From contig NZ_CP072800.1 of assembly GCF_017901155.1 (NCBI RefSeq), positions 3,437,283 through 3,501,282 on the forward strand: a stretch of 64,000 nucleotides of DNA, read 5' to 3'. This DNA comes from Candidatus Thiothrix anitrata (GTDB lineage Bacteria; Pseudomonadota; Gammaproteobacteria; Thiotrichales; Thiotrichaceae). Positions within the stretch are counted from its first letter, which is position 1; each line of letters opens with the position of its first letter. Below, piece by piece: positions 9,440-18,180 of this stretch. The translations under genes and the position numbers were made by a program. The notes beneath the pieces were generated by a model. The model did no database searches and was not told the origin of the DNA. It saw nothing but the letters and a program-made list of their open reading frames with translations.

Positions 9440-10002
9440 TCCGGCTCAAACGGGTGCGCGTCGGCTTCGCGCCGGTAATGGATGGTGGTCATACCAAAAC
9501 GCTTGGCCACCGCCAGATTTTCGCGGCGGTCGTCGATGAAGGCGATGTGTTCACCCCCTACCCCGCTGGCTGTTATCAGCACTTCGTAAATCGCCGGTTC
9601 CGGCTTTTGACACTGAACTGCACCGCTGATAATACGCGGCTCAAAACGTTCGCTGAAGGCAAACCGCGCTTCCAGCATCTCACCCCATTCCGCCCCCAAA
9701 TTGGAGAGGATGCTGAGGCGGTAACGCTGTGACAGCGCGTAGGTTACTGCCGCCAAGTCCGCATCCAATTCAAAAAAGTTGAGGAATTGCTGGCGAATCG
9801 GCGATTCCAACGTCAAACCGATGCCTTCCCAAAACGCCGCTTCGCTAATCTGCCCGCCGGTGTAAGCATCGTAATACGGCTTGACGGCGGCTTTGGTTAC
9901 TGTGGGTGGTAACAATGGCAGCAGACCGTGGGTAACGAGGTGTCCGTCGGAAATCACGACACCGAACAGATCGAAGGCGATGAGTTTGAGGGTGAGTTGC
10001 AT
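9397..10002 (-). CDS. HAD family hydrolase (YihX-like, HAD-IA)
   Basis: All four HAD motifs are recognisable in 201 residues: motif I AFDLFGVV, motif II ILSNLG, motif III KPEPAIYEVL and motif IV IAFIDDRRENLAVA. In motif I the general acid Asp of DxD is replaced (DLF), as also happens in YihX-type phosphatases, so sugar-phosphate phosphatase activity is plausible but unproven. Its ATG overlaps the stop of the preceding gene as TGATG, making it the third gene of a DUF433-DUF5615-HAD operon. It converges with the RND pump gene. Confidence 0.88.
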   Translation of the reverse strand: MQLTLKLIAFDLFGVVISDGHLVTHGLLPLLPPTVTKAAVKPYYDAYTGGQISEAAFWEGIGLTLESPIRQQFLNFFELDADLAAVTYALSQRYRLSILSNLGAEWGEMLEARFAFSERFEPRIISGAVQCQKPEPAIYEVLITASGVGGEHIAFIDDRRENLAVAKRFGMTTIHYRREADAHPFEPDYTIESLADVLAIL

Positions 10003-10343
10003 CAGCCGACTCCCTCAATCCGGTCATTGTAAACCTGAACCAGTTTATAAGTGTCACTCAACAGACAAACCTGATCCCATAATTGGCTAAGATGTTGGTG
10101 AAAATCACGCATTTTCATATTACCCGTCCTGATGTGGATAATACGGGGTGGTGGCTCAGCCAATAAAATACGATCTGAAAAATCAGCATCTTTGGTAACA
10201 ATCACTAGATTGTGCTGTTTGGCATACTCCCATATTTCGCTATCTTTCATTTCGTCATTAATGTTGACAACGTGTTCGTATGCCTCACCCGACCACAGTG
10301 AAAAGTAACGTGGCAGGTTTACGTCAATAAGGTACTTTTTCAT
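10002..10343 (-). CDS. DUF5615 PIN-like protein, putative toxin
   Basis: The 113-residue protein has the DUF5615 pattern of a PIN-like nuclease: KKYLIDVNLP at the start, then KDSEIWEYAKQHNLVIVTKD followed by DF (acidic metal-binding positions) and RIIHIRTGNM. This family pairs with DUF433 proteins as a predicted type II toxin-antitoxin system. The ATG at 10343 lies one base after the antitoxin stop; a TTG at 10352 would overlap it. Downstream it is coupled to the HAD gene. RNase activity is inferred from the fold. Confidence 0.85.
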   Translation of the reverse strand: MKKYLIDVNLPRYFSLWSGEAYEHVVNINDEMKDSEIWEYAKQHNLVIVTKDADFSDRILLAEPPPRIIHIRTGNMKMRDFHQHLSQLWDQVCLLSDTYKLVQVYNDRIEGVG

Positions 10344-10344
10344 C

Positions 10345-10593
10345 TCAGGCAATTTTCTGGAGGGTATAACGCTGATCCATCAACCGACTGGCAAAAGCCA
10401 AACACGCAGGAATATCCTCAGCTTCCAATGATGGATGCTGGCGTAATATCTCGCTGACACTTTCCCCAGCACTGAGATAGTCCAAAATGGTATGCACGGT
10501 AATCCGTTTGCCCCGGATAACTGGTTTGCCATTACACACATCAGGATCAATGCTGATCCTGCCGTACAGATAATGTACTTTTTCCAGTGTCAT
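10345..10593 (-). CDS. DUF433 protein, putative antitoxin
   Basis: This 82-residue protein carries the compact DUF433 helix-turn-helix pattern RISIDPDVCNGKPVIRGKRI followed by TVHTILDYLSAGESVSEILR and the closing ACLAFASRLM. An AGGAG Shine-Dalgarno sits 7 bases before the ATG. As the first gene of the operon upstream of the DUF5615 partner it has the usual antitoxin position and probably represses the operon by binding its own promoter. Confidence 0.87.
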   Translation of the reverse strand: MTLEKVHYLYGRISIDPDVCNGKPVIRGKRITVHTILDYLSAGESVSEILRQHPSLEAEDIPACLAFASRLMDQRYTLQKIA

Positions 10594-10957
10594 GATTTTC
10601 TCCTTTCCCGCACGTTGCTAAAGCATGGGATATTGTAGCACCATGCTAAGCTACCCGGCATAAACGATTACGACCTAGGTCATATACTCACGCCCTATGC
10701 TTCTTACGCCAACGGGATGGTGGGTCGAACCCGTGATTATGGGTAGGGACCGAACCCTGTGTCTGCCCTCTTTGCCGAAGAAGGGCAATCACGGGAGGAT
10801 TGCCCCCACACCAGATTTGAACCGCCACCAAACTCAGGTCTGCCCCACTACCGCCGCGTCTTGCATATCATTCAATACACAGCCAACCAAAAATCAGACA
10901 AAATCGCCGATAAACGGTATTATCACCCCCATTGTAAAGTGAACAGGGCGTACTCAC
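10594..10957. other. 364-base intergenic gap with an 8-bp hairpin
   Basis: No gene is supported here. The gap separates the divergent DUF433 operon from the SEFIR gene. It contains an inverted repeat at 10783-10805 and several short GGT.CGAACC-like strings (near 10730 and 10768) that look like tRNA T-arms but do not fold into a tRNA. The right end holds the SEFIR ribosome binding site (AGGG about 9 bases before ATG). Two small open frames overlapping 10697-10989 have no recognisable content. Confidence 0.5.
10783..10805. repeat. Perfect 8-bp stem palindrome
   Basis: GGGCAATC (10783-10790), a 7-base loop and GATTGCCC (10798-10805) form a perfect hairpin. It lacks a T-run on either side, so it is not a typical terminator. 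The sequence resembles dispersed palindromic repeats of intergenic DNA, but copy number cannot be judged from this window. Confidence 0.6.
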
Positions 10958-11644
10958 ATGACCAAGGTTTTCATCAGTTACAGCCATGACTCCCAACCCC
11001 ACCGCGATTTTATACGCGGGCTTGCTGACCAATTACGTACTGACGGGCTGGATTGTTTGATTGACCAATACGTGAACGGCTTTCCGCCCGAAGGTTGGCA
11101 ACGTTGGATGGAAAACCAGATTGAAGCCGCTGATTTTGTGTTGTTGGTTTGCACTGAAACCTATTTGCGGCGTTACCGTGGGCAGGAAATCAACGGCGGT
11201 AAAGGCGTTACGTTTGAGGGTGTGGTGATTTCACAAACGCTGTACGACCACTATTACCGCAATACCAAATTTGTGCCGGTATTGCCTGAGGGTGGGGATT
11301 TTGGGCATGTGCCGTTGCCGTTAAAGCCGTACAGTATTTACACGCTACCCCAACAATACGACAGCCTGTACCGCTACCTGACAGCACAGCCTGAGTATCT
11401 TGCGCCCGCCGTTGGCAGCAGACGGATTATGCCGCCAGCACAAGGGGCATCCGTCATGCCGACCTCGCCACCTACACCCGCGCCGGTTAATACACTGGGT
11501 AATCTCACAGCCGAACGGCGGGCGCGTTTGCAGGAAAAGTTGCGCCTCCTGTATCAGCAATACGATCTGGAAACCCGCGTTGAAGAGAAGATGCGTACAA
11601 AGGCGATCATTGACCAGACTGAAGCCGATTTGCGGGGGCTGTAA
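10958..11644 (+). CDS. SEFIR domain protein with C-terminal effector-associated adaptor
   Basis: Residues 1 to about 150 form a SEFIR domain, a TIR relative: KVFISYSHDSQPHRDFIRGL, then LRTDGLDCLIDQY, GWQRWMENQI and ADFVLLVCTETYLRRY. A Pro-rich linker (about 155-183) leads to a 44-residue helical module (about 185-228) that is 28/44 identical by hand count to the N-terminus of the next gene product. TIR/SEFIR domains in bacterial conflict systems act as NAD-consuming or signalling effectors; no experimental function is known here. The next gene starts 3 bases after the stop, so the two are certainly co-transcribed. The shared module suggests that the SEFIR protein is recruited to the STAND protein by homotypic contact. 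Confidence 0.9.
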   Translation: MTKVFISYSHDSQPHRDFIRGLADQLRTDGLDCLIDQYVNGFPPEGWQRWMENQIEAADFVLLVCTETYLRRYRGQEINGGKGVTFEGVVISQTLYDHYYRNTKFVPVLPEGGDFGHVPLPLKPYSIYTLPQQYDSLYRYLTAQPEYLAPAVGSRRIMPPAQGASVMPTSPPTPAPVNTLGNLTAERRARLQEKLRLLYQQYDLETRVEEKMRTKAIIDQTEADLRGL

Positions 11645-11647
11645 AAG

Positions 11648-14167
11648 ATGACGCAGGATTTGATTGAAGAACGCCGCCAACGCTTACAGGAACAGTGGCG
11701 GCTGTTGTATGCCAGCCATGATTTAGAAACTCGTGTCGATGAAAAAATACGGATCAAGGCGATTATCGACCCTATAGAAAAAGAATTGCAGGCATTGGGA
11801 GCAACCACCGCTTCTATGCCAACACCTAGCAACGTCCGTATCGACCGTTTGCCCACAGTCTCAGGTGAGTTTTTCGGACGTGAAGCGGAGCTACAACTGC
11901 TAAATGATGCTTTGGCAAACGACACTACCAACATCATCCAATTCATCGCCCCCGGCGGTACGGGCAAAACCAAAATGCTGCGCTACTGGCTAGATCAGGT
12001 ACGCCCTGAAAAGCTCATTGCATGGTCATTCTATTCGCAAGGCGCGAGTGAAGAGAAACAGCCAAGCGCAACCCTGTTTTACAACCTTTTGTTTGACTCG
12101 CTTGATCCGTCAAAAACGATCGCGGATTTTGCCAATCAGCCGGAAAAGATGGGCGAGTATTTGGCTGATCTGCTGCGGCAGCAAAACTGCCTGTTGATAC
12201 TGGATGGTTTTGAGCCGCTGCAACATTCCAGTGCTGTACTGCGTGGCGAACTCAAAGACAGAACGTTGCGTGCTTTGTTGAAATCACTGGCAGCGCACCA
12301 TACCAGTCTTTGTATCATCACTACCCGTATCGCAATAAGTGAACTCAGCGGTCACTCACAGCCTGTAGTCATTTCCCATAACTTGGAAAACCTTGCTGAG
12401 CAGGATGGTATCAAACTATTGAAATCCTTGGGTATAACAGGCAACAACGCTGCTTTGCTCAAGGCTGTAAATGAATATGGTCGCCATGCGCTGGCACTGC
12501 ACTTGCTGGGCAATGCACTCACCATCTATTTGGATGGCGACATCCTCAAACGCGACAGAATTCCTGAGTTATTTGGAGAAGAAGCCTATACCGACGTTGA
12601 AAGACACGCCTTCAAAGTCATGCAGGCATATAAAACATGGCTGAAAGATACGCCAGAGTTACAACTGCTGTACTTGCTGAGTTTGTTTGACCACCCGATT
12701 GACACCGAAGTCCTGGAAGTACTATGGAAAGCACAGATTCCCGGTTTGACGGACAAGATTCCACTCAAAGCATGGAAAGTTGCCATTCGTGACCTACGTG
12801 AAAAACACCGTTTGCTCTCAACACACGAAGGTCGTTCTGATCTGCTCGATTGCCACCCACTGCTCCGCGAGTATTTCGGCAAGCAACTGCAAACCCAGCA
12901 ACCTAAAGCGTGGCAACAGGCACATAAAAAGTTATACGAATACTACAAAGCTATACCTAAACTTTTACCAGATACCTTGGAAGAAATGCGCCCCCTATTC
13001 CATGCCGTAACACATGGGTGTGCCGCAGGTTTACAGCAACGAGTGGCGACCGAGGTTTACTATTCACGCATTATGCGTAAGGAAGAGGCTTATAATGTCA
13101 AGAAGCTTGGTGCTTTCAGTGATGATCTTGCGGTCATTGCCTGTTTTTTTACTGATGTATGGGACAAACCATCTACGAAACTAAAAGGCACTTGGCCGAT
13201 TGGTATAGTCGGTAATGCAGGGTTTTGCCTGCGAGCACTGGGTCGACTACGTGAAGCATTAGCTCCTATGCAAGCCTGTGTTGAAATGGCTTTACGACAA
13301 AAAGATTGGATAGAAGCGGCGAAAGGAGCCAGCAACCTCAGCGAACTGCAACTCACCCTCGGCGATGTGGCGCAAGCGGTGGAGAGCGGAGCACGCAGCA
13401 GCCGCTACGCCGACCAGTCCGGGGATATGTTTCTGCGTATGGGATTCCGCACCACCCGTGCCGATGCCCTGCATCAGATAGGGGACACCGCCACCGCCCT
13501 TGCCCTGTTCCGGGAAGCGGAGCAACTCCAACAGGAACATCAGCCGGAATACCCGCGTCTGTCTTCGCTGGGAGGTTTCTGCTACTGCGACCTGCTGCTG
13601 GCGCAGGGCAGCACGGCGGAGGTGCTGGAGCGGGCGGAACAGACGCTGGAATGGGTAACTCGTGCAAGGCGGGATGTGCTGAGTGCAGCACTGGATCAAC
13701 TCACCCTCGGACGCGCCCATCTGCAACAGGCTGTTGAAGAAACCCCTCCCAACCTCCCCTTGTCAGGGGAGGAGCAAGAGCAAGCTACCCACTTGTTGGA
13801 GCAGACTGTCGCTGGTTTGCGTGAAGCAGGACAACAGCAGTATTTGCCACTCGGTCTGCTCGCCCGCGCTGCGCTGCACCGCCACACCCGCGACTTCGCC
13901 CGCGCCCGGCAGGACTTGCAGGAAGTGTTCGACATCGCCGACGGCAGCGGGATGCGGCTGCATTTGACGGATTATCATTTGGAGATGGCGCGGTTGTTGG
14001 TGGCGGAGTCTCTTGCCCCCTGCCCCCCTTGCGGGGGAAGGGTTGGGGAAGGGGGGAATAGCCGCGAAGCGGCTAATCTTGCTTACCACATCGCCGAAGC
14101 CGAACGCCTGATCAACGAAACCGGCTACCACCGCCGCGACAAAGAACTTGCCGAATTAAAAACGTAG
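11648..14167 (+). CDS. STAND NTPase with N-terminal adaptor module and C-terminal TPR repeats
   Basis: This 839-residue protein begins with the helical module shared with the SEFIR protein (residues about 6-50). A linker leads to FFGREAELQLL (75-85) and a STAND/NB-ARC-type NTPase: Walker A GGTGKT (103-108), Walker B LLILDGFE (182-189), an ITTRI sensor-like strand and a GRHALALHLLG helix resembling the GLPLA region. After a winged-helix-like part, the C-terminal 350 residues are TPR-like helical repeats rich in Ala, Leu, Glu and Gln. STAND proteins hold effectors inactive until the repeat domain senses a trigger, so this is the likely sensor and switch for the SEFIR effector. Two GC-rich palindromic insertions interrupt the TPR part in frame (near 13737-13780 and 14011-14075). 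Confidence 0.92.
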   Translation: MTQDLIEERRQRLQEQWRLLYASHDLETRVDEKIRIKAIIDPIEKELQALGATTASMPTPSNVRIDRLPTVSGEFFGREAELQLLNDALANDTTNIIQFIAPGGTGKTKMLRYWLDQVRPEKLIAWSFYSQGASEEKQPSATLFYNLLFDSLDPSKTIADFANQPEKMGEYLADLLRQQNCLLILDGFEPLQHSSAVLRGELKDRTLRALLKSLAAHHTSLCIITTRIAISELSGHSQPVVISHNLENLAEQDGIKLLKSLGITGNNAALLKAVNEYGRHALALHLLGNALTIYLDGDILKRDRIPELFGEEAYTDVERHAFKVMQAYKTWLKDTPELQLLYLLSLFDHPIDTEVLEVLWKAQIPGLTDKIPLKAWKVAIRDLREKHRLLSTHEGRSDLLDCHPLLREYFGKQLQTQQPKAWQQAHKKLYEYYKAIPKLLPDTLEEMRPLFHAVTHGCAAGLQQRVATEVYYSRIMRKEEAYNVKKLGAFSDDLAVIACFFTDVWDKPSTKLKGTWPIGIVGNAGFCLRALGRLREALAPMQACVEMALRQKDWIEAAKGASNLSELQLTLGDVAQAVESGARSSRYADQSGDMFLRMGFRTTRADALHQIGDTATALALFREAEQLQQEHQPEYPRLSSLGGFCYCDLLLAQGSTAEVLERAEQTLEWVTRARRDVLSAALDQLTLGRAHLQQAVEETPPNLPLSGEEQEQATHLLEQTVAGLREAGQQQYLPLGLLARAALHRHTRDFARARQDLQEVFDIADGSGMRLHLTDYHLEMARLLVAESLAPCPPCGGRVGEGGNSREAANLAYHIAEAERLINETGYHRRDKELAELKT
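13753..13772. repeat. Palindromic insertion inside the STAND gene (first)
   Basis: CCTCCCCT, a TGTC loop and AGGGGAGG make a perfect 8-bp stem within the coding sequence. With its flanks it encodes a Pro-rich run (TPPNLPLSGEE) unlike the surrounding helical repeats. It resembles the C-rich/G-rich palindromes in the element at 54856-54982. Confidence 0.65.
14011..14075. repeat. Palindromic insertion inside the STAND gene (second)
   Basis: A CCCCC..GGGGG hairpin (around 14025-14036), G-rich runs, and a second hairpin TAGCCGC-GAA-GCGGCTA (14059-14075, perfect 7-bp stem) lie in frame. They encode a Cys/Pro/Gly-rich stretch (LAPCPPCGGRVGEGG) that breaks the helical TPR pattern. Composition and symmetry point to a dispersed palindromic element inserted without destroying the reading frame. 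Confidence 0.65.
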
Positions 14168-14183
14168 CAAAGAGAAAGGCTAG

Positions 14184-15266
14184 TTACACCGCTGAAGTTC
14201 CCAGCAAAACCCGTTTAAGCGCGTCCGGGTCAAAGTCAGCCGTAACGATGGATTCACCCAACGATTTCATCAATACCAGCCGCATCGTGCCATCCAGCAC
14301 TTTCTTATCCACGGACATGTAACGCGCAAAATCCGCGCCACTCATCTGCGCTGGCGGGTCAACCGGCAAGCGGGCGCGTTGTAAAATATGACGCACGTAA
14401 GCCACTTCATCCGTACCCAGCCATCCCATTTGCTGTGACATTTGCGCCGCCATTACCATCCCCGTTGCGACTGCTTCACCATGCAACCATTGCCCATAGC
14501 CCATGCTGGCTTCAATCGCGTGCCCGAAGGTATGCCCCAAATTGAGCAACGCCCGTTGCCCGGATTCACGCTCATCAGCCGCTACCACTTCCGCCTTGTG
14601 TTCGCACGAGCGGTAAATCGCGTAGGTCAAAGTTTGCGGATCACGCGCCAGCAAACCGTCCATGTTTTCGTCTAACCAAGTCAAAAACGCTGGGTCACGA
14701 ATCAAACCGTACTTCACTACTTCCGCAATGCCCGCACTGAGTTCACGATCTGCCAGCGTATTGAGGGTATCGGTGTCAATCAACACGCATTGCGGCTGGT
14801 GAAACGCCCCAATCATGTTTTTACCCAGCGGATGATTGACCCCGGTTTTACCGCCCACCGACGAATCCACCATAGCCAGCAAAGTGGTCGGAATCTGAAT
14901 AAAATTCACCCCACGCTGGTAACTCGCTGCTGCATAACCGGTCATATCACCAACAACACCACCACCCAAGGCAATCAAGGTGGTTTTACGATCCGCTTTG
15001 TTTTCGAGCAAATGCGTGTAAATCTGGTTCAGCGTATCCAGATTTTTGTATTCCTCCCCATCCGGCAAAATGGCAGCGGAATGCTTTAACCCCGCCAACA
15101 TCGCGTCGGTTGTCTGTAAATACAGCGGTGCAACTGTGGTATTGGACACCACCACCGCACTTTTACCGCGAATGTGCGGCGTAACCAGTTCAGGCTGTTG
15201 CAACAAACCTTGACCAATGTGAATCGGGTAACTGCGCTCGCCAAGATCAAGCTGGAGGGTTTGCAT
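14184..15266 (-). CDS. aroB: 3-dehydroquinate synthase
   Basis: AroB converts DAHP to 3-dehydroquinate, step 2 of the shikimate pathway, using NAD and a divalent metal. The 360-residue product has the NAD-binding [13 protein letters not shown], the substrate loop [36 protein letters not shown] and the metal-ligand region [12 protein letters not shown]. It overlaps aroK by 20 bases, a common pair at the end of the pilMNOPQ cluster. It is convergent with the STAND gene, with only 16 bases between stops. Confidence 0.97.
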   Translation of the reverse strand: MQTLQLDLGERSYPIHIGQGLLQQPELVTPHIRGKSAVVVSNTTVAPLYLQTTDAMLAGLKHSAAILPDGEEYKNLDTLNQIYTHLLENKADRKTTLIALGGGVVGDMTGYAAASYQRGVNFIQIPTTLLAMVDSSVGGKTGVNHPLGKNMIGAFHQPQCVLIDTDTLNTLADRELSAGIAEVVKYGLIRDPAFLTWLDENMDGLLARDPQTLTYAIYRSCEHKAEVVAADERESGQRALLNLGHTFGHAIEASMGYGQWLHGEAVATGMVMAAQMSQQMGWLGTDEVAYVRHILQRARLPVDPPAQMSGADFARYMSVDKKVLDGTMRLVLMKSLGESIVTADFDPDALKRVLLGTSAV

Positions 15267-15789
15267 GGGAAACTTCCTGTAACTGTTTTAGTTTGGTGTA
15301 AATATCGCGCAAAATAACATTCACTTTCTGCTTACCGGTTGGCACGATTAAATCGGCAACTTCCAAATACAACGGTTCACGCATTTTCAACAAATCGCGT
15401 AAAGTCTGTAATGGGTGACTGGTTTGCATCAAAGGACGGCTGCGGTCGTGCTTAATGCGCTGAAACAAATGCTCAGCACTGGCACGTAAATAGATGACGC
15501 AACCGCCTTCTTTAATGTGCTGGCGGTTGGTTTCACGCAAGACGCTGCCGCCGCCGGTAGCCAACAAAATGTTGGGCATTGCGGTCAATTCGGCAATGAT
15601 CTGTTCCTCGCGCTCACGGAAGCCCGCTTCACCTTCGATTTCAAAGATGGTGGGGATACCGACACCAGTACGCTCTTCGATTACCTTATCAGAATCGTAG
15701 AACGTCAGGTTCAGTCTCCGGGCGAGTTGTCGACCTATGGTGGATTTTCCCGCGCCCATCAGACCCACCAGAATGATGTTGTTTTGCAT
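15247..15789 (-). CDS. aroK: Shikimate kinase
   Basis: AroK phosphorylates shikimate at the 3-hydroxyl using ATP. The 180-residue protein has Walker [10 protein letters not shown] (residues about 8-16), the shikimate-binding [14 protein letters not shown] and [12 protein letters not shown] segments, and the LID region RPLM. It lies 47 bases after pilQ and overlaps aroB, the order pilQ-aroK-aroB being widespread in gammaproteobacteria. Confidence 0.97.
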   Translation of the reverse strand: MQNNIILVGLMGAGKSTIGRQLARRLNLTFYDSDKVIEERTGVGIPTIFEIEGEAGFREREEQIIAELTAMPNILLATGGGSVLRETNRQHIKEGGCVIYLRASAEHLFQRIKHDRSRPLMQTSHPLQTLRDLLKMREPLYLEVADLIVPTGKQKVNVILRDIYTKLKQLQEVSHANPPA

Positions 15790-15836
15790 CCGGGATTTAT
15801 GCCAGTACCGGGCGCGGGAATCAAGCGGATTATGGC

Positions 15837-18131
15837 TTAAGACTTACCATCGACAATTTTTGGTGTTACAAAGATCAACAACTCACGTTTGTCATTGCTT
15901 TTTCTATCGGTACGGAACAAACGCCCTAACACTGGCACATCACCTAGTACTGGTACTTTGGTGGTATCACGCAAATTCTCCTCTTCGTGTACCCCGCCTA
16001 ATACCACCGTTTGACCATTTTCAACCAGCACTTTGGTTTGGATTTCGCGGGTATTAATACTCGGCACTCCGGCAAATACTTGCCCCACGGTATCTTGGTT
16101 AACCTTCAAATCCATTGAAATGTGTTCATCCGGGGTAATTTGTGGCGTTACCTCCATGCTCAACACGGCCTTTTTAAAGGAAACACTGGTTGCACCGCTG
16201 GCGGAAGCTTCTTGATACGGAATCTCCACACCTTGCTCGATAGTCGCCTTGGTTTGGTTAGATGTCATGACTTTTGGTGTGGAAATAATTTCACCCTTGC
16301 TTTCCGCCTGCAATGCCGACAATTCCAAATCCACCATGAAATCTTTTGACAACAAAGAGAATCCGAACTTACCAGCCGCACCGACGACAGGTAAATTCAC
16401 ACTTAAGCGATCATTCAAACCCGGAATCGTGATTGGGGTTTTACCCGTTTCATCCGCTGCTGCTTCAGCAATACTGGTATAGTATTTATCAGAACCATTG
16501 AGACTGCCGATACCCACGCTATCTTTGTTGATCCACTTCGGGGTTACCCCGAAACGCGCCCCCAACTCTTTACCGAATTCGTCATTGGCAGTCACAATAC
16601 GCGATTCGATCAACACTTGTTGCACTGGCACATCCAGTGTTTTCACCAAGTCTCGGATGGATTCCACTTGGCTGATGGTATCTTTCACCAGCAAGGTATT
16701 GGTACGCTCATCCACGGATACTGTGCCGCGCGGCGATAACAAGGACTGTTTATCGTCGGTTTTACCCTTGTGAATCAAGGCTTCCAGATCGACGGCTTTA
16801 GCAAAATTAATCGCAATGTATTCTGTTACTAACGGCTCCAGCTCTTGCTTAGCTTTGATAGCCTCCATTTCCTGCTTTTCTTTGCTTTCTAATTCAGGCG
16901 CGGGAGCAACCCAAATGACATTGCCATTTTCGCGCATACCTAAGTTTTTGGATTCCAGCACAATATCCAATGCCTGATCCCACGGTACATCTTTTAAACG
17001 CACCGTAATATTACCTTGAACAGTATCACTGACTACGATGTTTTTATTGGTGAAATCGGCCAGCAATTGCAATACCGCCCGTACTTCAATGTCTTGGAAA
17101 TTGAGAGAAAGCTTTTCACCTGTAAATGTTTTCTTTTTCTTTTCACCCAAAGTTAGCTTCTCCGCTGGGGAAATCACCTTGGCCTTATCAATGAACACGG
17201 TGTATTCATTGCCTCTGCGCTGAGTACGATGGGTAAAGCCTTCACGCGCCGAAATTAGAATACGCGCTCCCATGTCACGCTGCGCCACATCCACTTCGGT
17301 AACTGGCGTGCCAAAATCCAGCACATCCATACGTTGTTGCAAATGCTTAGGGACATCCACATCCATCATAGAAACGGTCACTGCATTGCCACGCTTATTC
17401 TCATTCACCTTGGTATCAGCCGATGGCAACTCAAGCACGATACGCGCTCCACCATCAGGTTCACGCCGAAAATCTATACCGCGCAACTCCGACATATTTC
17501 TTGCTGCTTGGACTGGTGGTGCAGCCACAGCAACAGGCGTAGGAGCAACCCTCACAGGTGTCGCAGGCGCGGGTTGCGCCGCATGACCTGTAGGAGGCAC
17601 ATACCATTTATAACTAGGGTCAGCTAAGGCCTTTGGTGGCTCAGGCAGCACCACCGCTGATGGCAATTCAGGCACAACACCGGCCGTAGTCGCCTTCCCG
17701 GAAGTCGCAAACTTGGGTAATGACTCCTTTGCCCTTGATGTTCCAGCGTCGAACACCATAATCATAGCGTTACCCCGAACTTCCACGGTGTAATTCACTA
17801 ATTGCTGCATTCTGACCACAACACGGGCTTTACCCTTATTTCCAGCGGCTTCTACTGCCTGAATCTTACCCATATTCACGATTTTCTGACGGCTTGTGGG
17901 ACTCACCTCCGTGCCCGGAAAATCAAATACTAAACGCGGCGGATTTTCCAGGACTTCACCCTTAGGCGGAGTAACAGGCGCATTGAACTGCAAACGCAAC
18001 TCCGTTTTATTGACCGAAACCGGTTGCGCAGTCACTGCTTGTAATAAATTACCAGCAGCGAATACCACATCAACAACGGCAGCAGATGACAAAAAGAGTG
18101 CCATAGCAACGGCGTGTTTTATTGTTTTCAT
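15837..18131 (-). CDS. pilQ: Type IV pilus secretin PilQ
   Basis: PilQ forms the outer-membrane gate through which the type IV pilus passes. The start at 18131 gives a clean signal peptide (MKTIKHAVAMALFLSSAAVV) and 764 residues; an in-frame ATG at 18203 would add a non-signal stretch overlapping pilP. Order: two AMIN domains that bind peptidoglycan (about 30-130 and 235-330), a Pro/Ala linker, the STN/N0 domain (SLNFQDIEVRAVLQLLADFT), an N1 domain and the C-terminal secretin barrel with VPVLGDVPVLGRLFR and ELLIFVTPKIV. It is the last pil gene of the operon, 49 bases after pilP. Confidence 0.96.
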   Translation of the reverse strand: MKTIKHAVAMALFLSSAAVVDVVFAAGNLLQAVTAQPVSVNKTELRLQFNAPVTPPKGEVLENPPRLVFDFPGTEVSPTSRQKIVNMGKIQAVEAAGNKGKARVVVRMQQLVNYTVEVRGNAMIMVFDAGTSRAKESLPKFATSGKATTAGVVPELPSAVVLPEPPKALADPSYKWYVPPTGHAAQPAPATPVRVAPTPVAVAAPPVQAARNMSELRGIDFRREPDGGARIVLELPSADTKVNENKRGNAVTVSMMDVDVPKHLQQRMDVLDFGTPVTEVDVAQRDMGARILISAREGFTHRTQRRGNEYTVFIDKAKVISPAEKLTLGEKKKKTFTGEKLSLNFQDIEVRAVLQLLADFTNKNIVVSDTVQGNITVRLKDVPWDQALDIVLESKNLGMRENGNVIWVAPAPELESKEKQEMEAIKAKQELEPLVTEYIAINFAKAVDLEALIHKGKTDDKQSLLSPRGTVSVDERTNTLLVKDTISQVESIRDLVKTLDVPVQQVLIESRIVTANDEFGKELGARFGVTPKWINKDSVGIGSLNGSDKYYTSIAEAAADETGKTPITIPGLNDRLSVNLPVVGAAGKFGFSLLSKDFMVDLELSALQAESKGEIISTPKVMTSNQTKATIEQGVEIPYQEASASGATSVSFKKAVLSMEVTPQITPDEHISMDLKVNQDTVGQVFAGVPSINTREIQTKVLVENGQTVVLGGVHEEENLRDTTKVPVLGDVPVLGRLFRTDRKSNDKRELLIFVTPKIVDGKS

Positions 18132-18180
18132 TATATTGCCAATCCTTTCATGTAAGACAGCGCGGAAAAATGTTGCAATA

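Noticed and set aside
10690-10870. Possible tRNA genes suggested by repeated GGTCGAACC-like strings
   Set aside because: No acceptor, D and anticodon arms could be paired around them on either strand.
13306-13737. 143-codon plus-strand frame inside the STAND gene
   Set aside because: It lies in another frame of a well-supported TPR region with high GC, which opens spurious frames.
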